Positions 31,418-39,169 of a stretch of 64,000 nt of DNA are shown one piece after another. The notes below the pieces were generated by a model that saw only the letters and a list, made by a program, of their open reading frames with translations, ran no database searches and was not told the DNA's origin. Every line of letters begins with the position of its first letter. Positions within the stretch are counted from its first letter, which is position 1. The DNA comes from Pseudomonadota bacterium. Lineage in GTDB: Bacteria > Pseudomonadota > Alphaproteobacteria > Rhizobiales > Xanthobacteraceae. Position numbers and translations under genes: made by a program. The DNA lies in assembly GCA_023435725.1 (NCBI GenBank), contig JAEYRD010000083.1, positions 1 to 64,000 of the forward strand, in the 5' to 3' direction.

Positions 31418-33712
31418 ATGTCACGAGCTACATTCACCGTTGACACGCAGCTATTTCGGGAATTGGGAGAACTTCTCGTTGGAGAGGATGCGACAGCCCT
31501 AACAGAGCTCGTCAAAAATTCTTATGATGCAGACTCCAGAGTCGTTTCCATATCCGGGCGGTCTCTGGGTAAGCCCGAAAACTCGATGATAGCTGTCGCT
31601 GACGACGGCACTGGAATGAACGAAGAACAGTTCAATCGAGGCTTCTTGACCGTGGCCGGCCGCGAAAAGAGCTCTGGCGACAGACGGAGCAGGGTCTATC
31701 GGCGCATCTTCACGGGCGAAAAGGGGGTTGGGAGACTGGCCGCACGAAAGCTCGCCAAGCGATTAGAAGTCGAGTCATGGCCCTGGTCCGGAAAATTCGA
31801 CGTGCAAGGTCGCCTAATCTCGCAGACAACTGGAATACGCGCAACGATCGACTGGGACAAAATCGATCGCTGCCGAACATTCGACGATATCCCAAAATCT
31901 GGAGCTGTTAGGGTAGAAACCATCCAAGCAAAGGGACTTCGGTTTGCGGGGACCACACTCACTCTACGTCGTCTCCGAAAGTCTTGGACCAAGCGAGACA
32001 TCGAGAAATTTCAGCGAAGAACCCTCACGTTTCGTCCCCCGCAAGTGTTTACGGGACAGCTCCCCGAGACGTTTGCGCTGCGCCCACTGCTATTGGAACA
32101 TGTATTCAGCCAACCGACGAGCATAGAGCGAGAAGAGCCATTTCGAATCGATATGCTTGGAGCATTCGATATCGTAGAACCACCAGGCGTTTCAGACGCC
32201 GCAGCCGCGCAGTGGGTTCTCGAAATCTTGAGTGAACCCAAGCGAGGCCAAATTACCTACACGATGGCGCCCTCCCAAAAATTTCAACGTGGGTATCCGA
32301 AGGCTAAGGTGGAGCGCGCTGTTATAAAGGTGAAGCGCGATCAAAACCCCATTCCTTTTCGCGGACGCATCTACAACTTACTCAATCGATCGTGGGACGG
32401 ATCAATTGCGGGCGTTCGTGTTTACATGAACGGCTTTCGAGTATTGCCGTATGGCGAGGCGAAGAATGACTGGCTGGGATTAGACGACGACACTACCAGC
32501 CGCGCTCGGGACCTTCTGCGCAATTTAAAAGGACTGGCCGGGGACATTCCACGCTCCGCGGACTCAGAAGAAGAAACTAAGATGCAGAGAAACTCCGCCT
32601 ATTGGGGAGCGATTGCCTTGAACCGGGAGGAAGCCCCACAGCTAGAGATGCTTGTAAATCGAGAGGGATTCGCGCCCGGCCCACAGCTCGATTTTTTATC
32701 CAAGTACGTTCGCATCGGGGTTGACCTGTTAACGCGTGTACGCGTTTCGGCCTCAATTGAGCTCAAGCGAGCGCGCGTCGAGCACACTCGACAGCAAAGA
32801 AAAGCCGCTGATGAGGACGTGGAAACACCCGCAACTGTTCTGATTATGAGAAACGACTCAAGCAAAGTGGTCGAGGCCGCGCGCGATGCTAGAGCAGCAA
32901 TCGCCCGGGGCGACGTGCTGAAGGCGTCTGAAGTCATCAGCACAACTATTGAGCCTCTCGCTCACTCTATTGAATCCATCTCGCGCGAGATGGGTACCGA
33001 GCAAGCCATCTTTCGTGTTTTGGCATCCATTGGCGCTCAGCAAGCTGCCTTTAGTCACGAAATAAATGGCCTGGTGTCGACTTCGGCAGCAATCATGACC
33101 GCCATCGATAAGATCTTGGAGCTAGAGTTAGCAGACCAAGCGCGACGGCGCTTGGCCTCTGTGCGGAAAAATATGCGAGATCTACACGCCAGCCTAGAAC
33201 GACAGGCATTCTTTCTTACCGACATTGCAGGACTTGAATCTCGCCGACGACGATCACGACAAGTGCTGGCCGATAGGTTTGATGCAGCGAAACGCTTGCT
33301 CGAACGGCAAATCGAAGATCGCCAAATTAGCTTGTCGATCAATTTGGAGCAAGATCTGAAGTCTCCGCCAATGTTTCCCGCTGAAGTGGTCGCACTTTTT
33401 ACAAACCTGCTCTCGAATGCGGTCAAATTTGCAGGAAAGGCCGGCAAAATTCGCGTGCGCGGGACCGTTGAGGACAAACAGCTCAGGATCCGAATAGAGA
33501 ACACCGGAGTCGCGGTCGACCTTAAAGCCGCCGAGCATTGGTTTGAGCCATTTCAAAGCACGACCACGAATGTCGACGCCGCTCTCGGGCAAGGAATGGG
33601 TCTCGGCCTCACGATTACCCGTAGCTTGCTCGACGAGTACGGAGCATCGATAGAATTCATACGCCCAACGACCGGGTATGCGACTGCAATAGAGGTCACC
33701 TTTCCTCGATAG
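31418..33712 (+). CDS. dual GHKL ATPase protein: MORC/MutL/Hsp90-like N-terminus and histidine-kinase-like C-terminus
   Basis: A 764-residue protein with two GHKL ATP-binding domains. The N-terminal one has ELVKNSYDAD (N-box, 30-39), DDGTGM (62-67) and TGEKGVGRLA (99-108), the lid motif of MutL, Hsp90 and MORC-like ATPases. Residues about 180-450 form a mixed region, possibly a transducer domain, and about 450-540 are helical. A HisKA-like segment follows with FSHEING (His547), then the kinase ATPase: NLLSNAVKFA at 663-672, ENTGV at 694-698 and GMGLGLTI at 726-733. No transmembrane segment is seen, so it should be cytoplasmic. It lies 21 bp after the methyltransferase and 11 bp before a receiver-like gene, its probable phospho-partner. 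Kinase activity is inferred; the double-GHKL layout is unusual. Confidence 0.85.
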   Translation: MSRATFTVDTQLFRELGELLVGEDATALTELVKNSYDADSRVVSISGRSLGKPENSMIAVADDGTGMNEEQFNRGFLTVAGREKSSGDRRSRVYRRIFTGEKGVGRLAARKLAKRLEVESWPWSGKFDVQGRLISQTTGIRATIDWDKIDRCRTFDDIPKSGAVRVETIQAKGLRFAGTTLTLRRLRKSWTKRDIEKFQRRTLTFRPPQVFTGQLPETFALRPLLLEHVFSQPTSIEREEPFRIDMLGAFDIVEPPGVSDAAAAQWVLEILSEPKRGQITYTMAPSQKFQRGYPKAKVERAVIKVKRDQNPIPFRGRIYNLLNRSWDGSIAGVRVYMNGFRVLPYGEAKNDWLGLDDDTTSRARDLLRNLKGLAGDIPRSADSEEETKMQRNSAYWGAIALNREEAPQLEMLVNREGFAPGPQLDFLSKYVRIGVDLLTRVRVSASIELKRARVEHTRQQRKAADEDVETPATVLIMRNDSSKVVEAARDARAAIARGDVLKASEVISTTIEPLAHSIESISREMGTEQAIFRVLASIGAQQAAFSHEINGLVSTSAAIMTAIDKILELELADQARRRLASVRKNMRDLHASLERQAFFLTDIAGLESRRRRSRQVLADRFDAAKRLLERQIEDRQISLSINLEQDLKSPPMFPAEVVALFTNLLSNAVKFAGKAGKIRVRGTVEDKQLRIRIENTGVAVDLKAAEHWFEPFQSTTTNVDAALGQGMGLGLTITRSLLDEYGASIEFIRPTTGYATAIEVTFPR

Positions 33713-33723
33713 ACGGAACACAA

Positions 33724-34941
33724 ATGAAGTTTATTTACATCGATGATGAACCCGACCCCGCAGTCGCGCAAGCGTTAGGAACTGAAAGCGTTAGCGTGTA
33801 CCGATTCCCCGACGACTTGGACCATAAAATGGACAAGCTCGCCGAAGAGATACGCGACTGCTCGGTTGTAATCGTCGATCTAAAGCTTGCAGATCGCGAG
33901 CCCGAAGAAGGCGCGTTCTCCAACCCTCTCTATCCTCAAGATGGGCTCGCTCTCAAGGAGATCCTAGCTTCGATTCTAACGAAACGGGCCAGCCAGCTAG
34001 AAAGCGGAGTGGACGCATCCACGATCGATGTGGAGCCAAAAACAACTGCGTTTGTGCTTTATACCGGTGAATTAGATTTGCTAGGTGATGGCGCCCCCGC
34101 GCGAGGCCGAGAGCACGTCATCGCGAAAAAAATACGTGGCGAATGGGCGATGTCCAAGAATCCCCAGATGCGCCCAACAAGTCAGGTCGATCTTCAGATC
34201 CTGCAAGAGTTAGCGGACGGCGTCGATGTCGTGGCTCAAAAGCCTTGGGGAGACGCCTTGGAGCGCGAGGACATTTTGAAGGTAATTGCCGAATTGCTTC
34301 ATCTCGATCGCGCAACTTCTTGGGCGACCACCGCTGAACGACAGATCTTCGAGAATCGACCTCCGCTCCAGAGCCTTGCGAAGCAAGACGGTGTATCTTT
34401 GCTTCGCTGGATGCTTCATGTCATTCTGCCGTACCCATCGTTTCTCTTAGACTCTGTAGAAGTTTCGTTGCTATGTCGGCTCGAGCCGGAATGGGGTGTC
34501 AAAGCCCTCGGCAATTCTTCGAACGCATTCTCAGAGCTTTTCCATGACTCACTGTATCGTGGCCTACTGTCCGATTTTCTTGGTGTTCGCTGGTGGCGAG
34601 CAGGCGTCGTTGCAAAGCTGAGGCAAGTTACAAACGGCGCACCGCACAACGCGGCCAGCCTAAAGAATTATTTTGACCAGATGCATGGCTCAAAGACGCC
34701 CATGATCGACGTGGCCACTCCAGTGCGCATTGTGGACGAAGAGTTCCGTCTAACCAACGAAATTGTAGATGTGGAGGAAGCTGTTCGCTTAGAACCCGAG
34801 GAATGGCCGCTAGAATTAGCGCCACCTTGGATATCTCTCAGCAAGGTCGCTGACAGTTCGCGCCTGCGGCGCTATGTGCTTGAACGAGATATTGACCGAG
34901 TGGAATCATTTTTGGCAGCAAGGCGTGATGATAAGAAGTGA
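33724..34941 (+). CDS. enlarged receiver-domain protein, no DNA-binding domain recognised
   Basis: A 405-residue protein. Residues 1-180 keep the phosphorelay residues of response regulators: Asp7/Asp8 (YIDDEPD), phosphoacceptor Asp52 (VVIVDLKL), Thr114 (VLYTGE) and the Lys173-Pro174 pair (AQKPWG). The intervals are longer than in a standard receiver, through insertions around 57-105 and 117-165. Residues 180-405 show no helix-turn-helix or enzyme motif I recognise; a helical segment with PPLQSLAKQDGVSLLRWMLH and a Trp-rich patch (GVRWWRAG) are visible. Its place directly after the kinase-like gene suggests it receives phosphate from it. Output is unknown and could be interaction with the methyltransferase or with the next protein. 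Confidence 0.78.
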   Translation: MKFIYIDDEPDPAVAQALGTESVSVYRFPDDLDHKMDKLAEEIRDCSVVIVDLKLADREPEEGAFSNPLYPQDGLALKEILASILTKRASQLESGVDASTIDVEPKTTAFVLYTGELDLLGDGAPARGREHVIAKKIRGEWAMSKNPQMRPTSQVDLQILQELADGVDVVAQKPWGDALEREDILKVIAELLHLDRATSWATTAERQIFENRPPLQSLAKQDGVSLLRWMLHVILPYPSFLLDSVEVSLLCRLEPEWGVKALGNSSNAFSELFHDSLYRGLLSDFLGVRWWRAGVVAKLRQVTNGAPHNAASLKNYFDQMHGSKTPMIDVATPVRIVDEEFRLTNEIVDVEEAVRLEPEEWPLELAPPWISLSKVADSSRLRRYVLERDIDRVESFLAARRDDKK

Positions 34942-35710
34942 TTATGTAGCCCCGCACCTGTCATTCGAAGCCGTTTGCGAACAACTAGAGGGCATCGTTC
35001 GTTTAGGCGGAAGCCATTTTGAACCAGACGCGGAGGCCATAGTGGCGCAAGCGTGCGAAGATCTTCGCGCAATTAAGGAAAGCCACGACGATGGACAACG
35101 TGTATGGAGCATCTCCAAAGATCGACCGATAAAGACGATAGCCACAAACTCGTATCAGCGGGGCAACAAAGGAGGCCTCGCGGCGCAAGCATGCATGTCT
35201 TTCATCTGGGAGATTAAGAAGGCTCCGAAGAAGCGCGACGAATTTGCAATTGTTGGTCTTTGTTCAACGAAAGTCACGTTGTTCGACACCTCAGACAAAT
35301 TAGGTGGCGTGAAGAACCCACTCACTTGGACGTTTGAGATGGGTAGTCACGATTCTCCCGGCTGTCATTTCCATTCGCAGGTTGATTGGAAAGCACCTAT
35401 CGAAATCGTCTACTCAGAGGCTGAGATGCAAGCGTGGCCGTCATTAGACATTCCTCGCTTACCTAGCCTCTTGATAACCCCGGGCGACTGCCTTGATTAC
35501 ATTTTAGGTGAGTTGTTTCAGGAGGCATGGCCGAAGAAATACGAAGAGACCGAGATGGCACACATTGGAAGATGGTTGAGCGCATCTCGGCATCGCGTTG
35601 CAGCTATTCTACGCAACTCGCTCCGGGCTGCGGAGGAAGGCACTTCGACATCACCGTGGGTCGCAATCAAGCAGTGGTATCCGCGGAGCGAGAAAATATT
35701 GCTTACCTAG
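34928..35710 (+). CDS. protein of unknown function, last gene of the methyltransferase island
   Basis: 260 residues from ATG 34928, overlapping the preceding gene by 14 bp and preceded by AAGG. I recognise no family. The centre contains TIATNSYQRGNKGGLAAQACMSF near 62-84 and an EIKKAPKKRDEFAIVGLCSTKVTLFD stretch. A GCHFHSQVDW element near 145 could bind metal or form an active site, followed by a helical C-terminus (HRVAAILRNSLRAAEEG). There is no signal peptide or membrane segment. As the terminal gene of a tightly packed operon with methylase, ATPase/kinase and receiver, it is the best candidate for an effector or sensor component. That role is inferred from position only. Confidence 0.75.
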   Translation: MIRSDYVAPHLSFEAVCEQLEGIVRLGGSHFEPDAEAIVAQACEDLRAIKESHDDGQRVWSISKDRPIKTIATNSYQRGNKGGLAAQACMSFIWEIKKAPKKRDEFAIVGLCSTKVTLFDTSDKLGGVKNPLTWTFEMGSHDSPGCHFHSQVDWKAPIEIVYSEAEMQAWPSLDIPRLPSLLITPGDCLDYILGELFQEAWPKKYEETEMAHIGRWLSASRHRVAAILRNSLRAAEEGTSTSPWVAIKQWYPRSEKILLT

Positions 35711-35720
35711 GCGTACAAAC

Positions 35721-35744
35721 GAGGCGCTACGCGCCTCGCGTTTT
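35721..35744 (+). terminator. probable terminator of the island operon
   Basis: GAGGCGC and GCGCCTC form a 7-bp stem around TAC, followed by GCGTTTT. The T run is short, so strength is uncertain. It lies 10 bases after the last island gene. Confidence 0.5.
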
Positions 35745-35752
35745 GCGCCATC

Positions 35753-35865
35753 CTCGCCCCGCTAGCATCACCGGGAACGGCATTCCGTAGAGCACGAACC
35801 CAAGACCGCCCCCAAACCCAAGCCGAAAACCTCGTCACCTGCTGTGACCGCACCGGCAAACAACC
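35753..35865 (+). pseudogene. decayed 5' fragment of a DUF2235 gene
   Basis: The stretch reads CTCGCCCCGCTAGCATCACC, then AGAGCACGAACCCAAGACC and CCAAGCCGAAAACCTCGTCA, then CACCGGCAAACAA. It matches, with gaps and substitutions, the promoter-proximal part and first codons of the intact DUF2235 gene (39309-39469). The GTG start has become GTA, an internal block is missing, and the frame is not kept. It is a non-functional duplicate at the right edge of the island. Confidence 0.7.
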
Positions 35866-35876
35866 CCGCTCCCGCG

Positions 35877-35891
35877 TTAACCGTTCATTAA
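35877..35891 (+). promoter_or_regulatory. CtrA-box-like motif TTAA-N7-TTAA
   Basis: TTAACCGTTCATTAACC matches the consensus binding site of the alphaproteobacterial cell-cycle regulator CtrA (TTAA, seven bases, TTAA, then C). It is 82-96 bp upstream of the coiled-coil gene that precedes ftsZ. A second match is at 39170-39184. Confidence 0.6.
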
Positions 35892-35972
35892 CCAACGCAG
35901 CCTAGCCTCAAGTCATTGCCCAGCCATCATCAGCCCGAAGTGCCTTCCCGGTTCGTTCCAGGAGAAGCGTCG

Positions 35973-36896
35973 ATGTCCGTTGCGTTGCTGAGTTATGCTG
36001 ATCTAGGTGCCCGCCTCAACATCTCGCGCGAGGCCGCTCGTGCCCTTGCCAAACGACGCCGGTTGCCGCGCTCGCGGTCGGACGATGGCAAAGCCCTGGT
36101 GAGCGTCGATCTCTCCGAACTCCGGTACAAGCCCCGCCCGCGAATTGGTCGCCAGGTTGGTCGCCAGGCAGACTATGTCGTCGCCTCCATAGGAGAGATC
36201 GAGATAGCGGAGATCGGGGCATTGAAGACCGCGGCATTGGAGACCGCGGCGTTGGAGATCGAGGGGTGCAGGGCGGAGATCGCGCGGCTCGAAGCAGCGG
36301 CAGTCGGCTACAGGGCAGAGGCCGAGCGCGAGTGGGAGCGCGCCAATCGCCTCGCTGCCGAGCTGCAGCAGGCGGCCGCCGAGACGACGGCGGCCAATGA
36401 ACGTGCGGCACGCCTGGCGATCGAGACATTGGAGATCGAGGCCTGCAGGGCGGAGACCGCGCGGCTCGTAGCCGAGGCAGCCGGCACCAGGGCAGATTTC
36501 GAGCGCGAGCGCGAGCGGGCCGATCGCCTGGCTGTCGAGCTGCAGCAGGCGACCGCCGAGACGACGGCCGCCAATGAACGTGCGGCACGCCTGGCGATCG
36601 CGACATCAGAGATCGAGGCTCGCAAGGCAGAGACCGCACGGCTCGAAGCCGAGGCGGCCGGCTACAGGGTCGTTTTCGAGCGCGAGCGCGAGCGCGCCGA
36701 TCGCCTGGCTGTCGAGCTGCAGCAGGCGGCTGCCGAGACGACGGCAGCCAATGAGTGGGCGGCACGATTGGAAGACGAAGTGGCGGCCCTGCGGACCGGC
36801 CGGGCTGACGGCGCGATCGCGGGACAAGCCGCCGCGCGTCGATTGGGACACCTGGCCGCTTCCATCGTCGGAGCAGACCGCGCGGCTCGCAAATAG
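35973..36896 (+). CDS. coiled-coil protein with N-terminal helix-turn-helix-like segment
   Basis: 307 residues from the ATG at 35973, which has AGGAGA eight bases upstream. Residues 1-45 (LLSYADLGARLNISREAARALAKRRRLPRSR) look like a helix-turn-helix of the excisionase/MerR-like kind. From about residue 70 to 290 the chain is Ala/Glu/Arg-rich coiled coil built of 59-residue repeats. The final segment is AAARRLGHLAASIVGADRAARK. Proteins of this make-up, DNA-binding head plus long coiled coil, resemble KfrA-type or chromosome-organising proteins, though this is only an analogy. It lies 51 bp upstream of ftsZ on the same strand, behind a CtrA-like box, so a division-linked role is plausible. Confidence 0.75.
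   Translation: MSVALLSYADLGARLNISREAARALAKRRRLPRSRSDDGKALVSVDLSELRYKPRPRIGRQVGRQADYVVASIGEIEIAEIGALKTAALETAALEIEGCRAEIARLEAAAVGYRAEAEREWERANRLAAELQQAAAETTAANERAARLAIETLEIEACRAETARLVAEAAGTRADFERERERADRLAVELQQATAETTAANERAARLAIATSEIEARKAETARLEAEAAGYRVVFERERERADRLAVELQQAAAETTAANEWAARLEDEVAALRTGRADGAIAGQAAARRLGHLAASIVGADRAARK
36267..36780 (+). repeat. three imperfect 177-bp tandem repeats inside the coiled-coil gene
   Basis: Units begin at 36267, 36444 and 36621, the third slightly shortened. Each encodes 59 residues of the form CRAExARLxAEAAGYR...RLAxELQQAxAETTAANERAARLAI. The near identity of units two and three at DNA level indicates recent expansion or conversion. Confidence 0.85.
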
Positions 36897-36947
36897 CACT
36901 CGGACCTTTCTCCATCCCCGGCTTGCCGGAGCAACCGCGAGGAAAGA

Positions 36948-38207
36948 ATGACAGACATCACGGGCATCAGCGAGATGAAGGCGCGCATCGTCGTGTTCGG
37001 GGTCGGCGGCGCCGGCGGCAATGCCGTCAACAACATGATCATGGCCGGGCTGCAAGGGGTCGACTTCGTCGTCGCCAATACCGACGCGCAGGCGCTCGCC
37101 ATGTCGAGGGCCGAGCACATCGTCCAGCTCGGCGCCGGCGTGACCGAGGGCCTTGGCGCGGGATCACAGCCCGAGGTGGGACGCGCCGCAGCCGAAGAGA
37201 CGATCGACAGGATCCGCGAGCATCTGGCCGGCGCGCACATGGTGTTCGTCACGGCCGGCATGGGCGGCGGCACCGGCACCGGGGCTGCACCCGTCATCGC
37301 CAGGACCGCGCGCGAGCTCGGCATTCTCACGATCGGCGTAGTCACCAAGCCGTTCTACTTCGAGGGCCAGCGCCGCATGCGCTTTGCCGAAGCCGGTATC
37401 GAGGAGCTGCTGAAGTCGGTCGACACCCTCCTGATCATCCCGAACCAGAACCTGTTCCGGGTGGCCAGCGAGAAGACCACGTTCGCCGATGCCTTTGCCC
37501 TTGCCGACCGGGTGCTCTATTCGGGCGTGGCCTGCATCAGCGACCTCATCGTCAAGGAAGGCCTCATCAATCTCGATTTTGCCGACGTTCTCTCCGTCAT
37601 GCAGGAGGGCGGCAAGGCGATGATGGGACGGGGCGAGGCGTCCGGCGAGAAGCGCGTGCTCGCCGCCGCCGTCGCCGCGATTTCCAATCCATTGATCGAG
37701 AACCCGTCGATCAAGCGCGCCAGCGGCCTCATCATCTCCATCACCGGCGGCAGGGATCTCATGCTGTTCGAGGTCGACGAAGCCGCGACGCGCATTCGCG
37801 ACGAGGCCGATCCGGACGCCAACATCATCGTCGGCGCGTCCTTCGATGAAAGCCTCGACGGCATCGTCCGCGTCTCGGTGGTGGCGACCGGGATCGATAA
37901 TGTCGACCCGGCGCTTCTGGCGCAACCGGCGGAAAGCCCGCTCACGCAGCTCGCCGGCCGCTTGCGCGACGGCAGCCGCCGCATCGCCGATCGCATCGAG
38001 CGCGGTGCACCCGTTCCGCACGTGCAAAGCCCGCCGCTCCGCCCGGAAGCGGGCTACGGCGCGCAGCCACCGGCAAGGCCGAATCCGGAATATGCGCGCC
38101 ATGCGGCGCCCCAGCCGCTCGACGCTTACGGCCGCGCCTCTCCGCGCCATGCGACCGAGGAGGAGCTGCTCGATATCCCGGCCTTCCTGCGCCGCACGGC
38201 CAGGTGA
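36948..38207 (+). CDS. ftsZ: FtsZ paralogue (second cell-division GTPase)
   Basis: A 419-residue FtsZ. The nucleotide-binding glycine loop GVGGAGGNAV is at 18-27, the tubulin signature GGGTGTG at 106-112 and the T7 catalytic loop NLDFADV with Asp210 at 208-214, so GTPase function is likely intact. It ends with the FtsA-binding peptide DIPAFLRRTAR. It is shorter than the main rhizobial FtsZ (usually about 550-600 residues), having only a brief Pro-rich linker after about 325. No ftsA, ftsQ, ddl or murein-synthesis gene is near, so this is an extra copy outside the division cluster. It is flanked by coiled-coil genes whose upstream regions have CtrA-like boxes. Confidence 0.93.
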   Translation: MTDITGISEMKARIVVFGVGGAGGNAVNNMIMAGLQGVDFVVANTDAQALAMSRAEHIVQLGAGVTEGLGAGSQPEVGRAAAEETIDRIREHLAGAHMVFVTAGMGGGTGTGAAPVIARTARELGILTIGVVTKPFYFEGQRRMRFAEAGIEELLKSVDTLLIIPNQNLFRVASEKTTFADAFALADRVLYSGVACISDLIVKEGLINLDFADVLSVMQEGGKAMMGRGEASGEKRVLAAAVAAISNPLIENPSIKRASGLIISITGGRDLMLFEVDEAATRIRDEADPDANIIVGASFDESLDGIVRVSVVATGIDNVDPALLAQPAESPLTQLAGRLRDGSRRIADRIERGAPVPHVQSPPLRPEAGYGAQPPARPNPEYARHAAPQPLDAYGRASPRHATEEELLDIPAFLRRTAR

Positions 38208-38287
38208 GCGGGGGCGAGAACGCCAGCTGAGCGGTCGCAAGAATCAGCGTCACTCGCCTGTCGACCAGCGAGCCCAACGACAGCTCG

Positions 38288-38368
38288 TCATCCCTGGGCG
38301 CGACGAAGTCGCGAGCTATGATGCGCAATTGCGCATCATAGCTCGCGCTACGCGCGCCCCGGAATGAC
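38288..38368. repeat. intergenic repeat with a 36-bp perfect palindrome
   Basis: Bases 38311-38346 are a perfect palindrome whose half is GCGAGCTATGATGCGCAA. It is embedded in the CGTCATCCCTGGGCGCGACG ... CCCCGGAATGAC repeat type. It lies between the converging ftsZ and coiled-coil genes, where it could cause termination on both strands. The inner TGCGCAATTGCGCA also occurs in the repeat at 43252-43423. Confidence 0.8.
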
Positions 38369-38433
38369 GGAGCAAAACAACAACTCTCCTTCCGAACGGA
38401 TAGGCGTCCGAGCTTTCGCGGCGCGCCGCTCGT

Positions 38434-39132
38434 TCAGGCGGCCGTGCTGCGCTGGCTCTCCGCTGGTTCCTTCTTTTCCGTCTCCTTGTCGCGAGACAGC
38501 CAGGCTGGGAAGCGAAGCAGGCTGTCGTTGCTCTCCTTTGGCGGTTCGACCGGCGCTTCACTGGCCGTGACAGGCAGGTCCAGTGCGGCGTGGCCGGCCC
38601 GCACCGCATCCGCGCGCTGATCCAGCTCGCGCAACAGCGGATCAAGCACGCTGTCGACTTCGGTCGCCACCGACACCAGGAAAGTATTGAGCTCGCGAGC
38701 CTCGGGCACGACTGAAGCAGCCGACTCGATCGCCTTGGAGAGACCATCGACGACGGGCGCAAACGCGCCGGCGGCCTGCTTGATTCGCGTCTTGATCGCC
38801 TCGAGTTCGCTCAAGATGCGATCACGCTCCCGCCTTTTCTTCTCCTCGGAAAGGCGGGCTTCGATCTCGGCGATCTGAGCCGTCAGGGTCGTGGCTTCGG
38901 ATGCAAGTGCATCGCGTCTCCCGCGCACGCGATCGAGATCGCGGCTGAGATTGTCGAGTAAGTCGTCCTTTCCGAACATTGCTTTGCTCCCCAGGACAGT
39001 CGTTTTGGTTTGCAGGACGGCCGTTTTGGCCTGAAGGATGGCCTTGGCGCGAACCGCCAGCCTCGCCATCGACCGGATGGCCGGATCGGCCGAAACAGGC
39101 ATCAACTTCGGTGGCGTCACATGGGCCGACAT
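38434..39132 (-). CDS. coiled-coil protein of unknown function beside ftsZ
   Basis: 232 residues from the ATG at 39132, which has GGGAG six bases upstream. An N-terminal segment with repeated short units (AKAILQAKTAVLQTKTTVLGSKAMF near 28-52) precedes a strong coiled coil (about 60-115, DRVRGRRDALASEATTLTAQ... EEKKRRERDRILSELEAIK). A helical domain follows to about 185, and the acidic C-terminus ends in LLRFPAWLSRDKE and a Lys/Glu-rich tail. No transmembrane segment. It converges on ftsZ and its own upstream region has a TTAA-N7-TTAA box. No family name can be given. Confidence 0.72.
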   Translation of the reverse strand: MSAHVTPPKLMPVSADPAIRSMARLAVRAKAILQAKTAVLQTKTTVLGSKAMFGKDDLLDNLSRDLDRVRGRRDALASEATTLTAQIAEIEARLSEEKKRRERDRILSELEAIKTRIKQAAGAFAPVVDGLSKAIESAASVVPEARELNTFLVSVATEVDSVLDPLLRELDQRADAVRAGHAALDLPVTASEAPVEPPKESNDSLLRFPAWLSRDKETEKKEPAESQRSTAA

Positions 39133-39169
39133 GGTCATCTCCCATTTGTCTCATTAGGCGACCGCATGG

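Noticed and set aside
29750..35710. Assignment of the island to BREX, DISARM or a standard type I/II restriction system
   Set aside because: The methylase is far shorter than PglX, and no helicase, BrxC/PglZ, endonuclease or specificity subunit is present.
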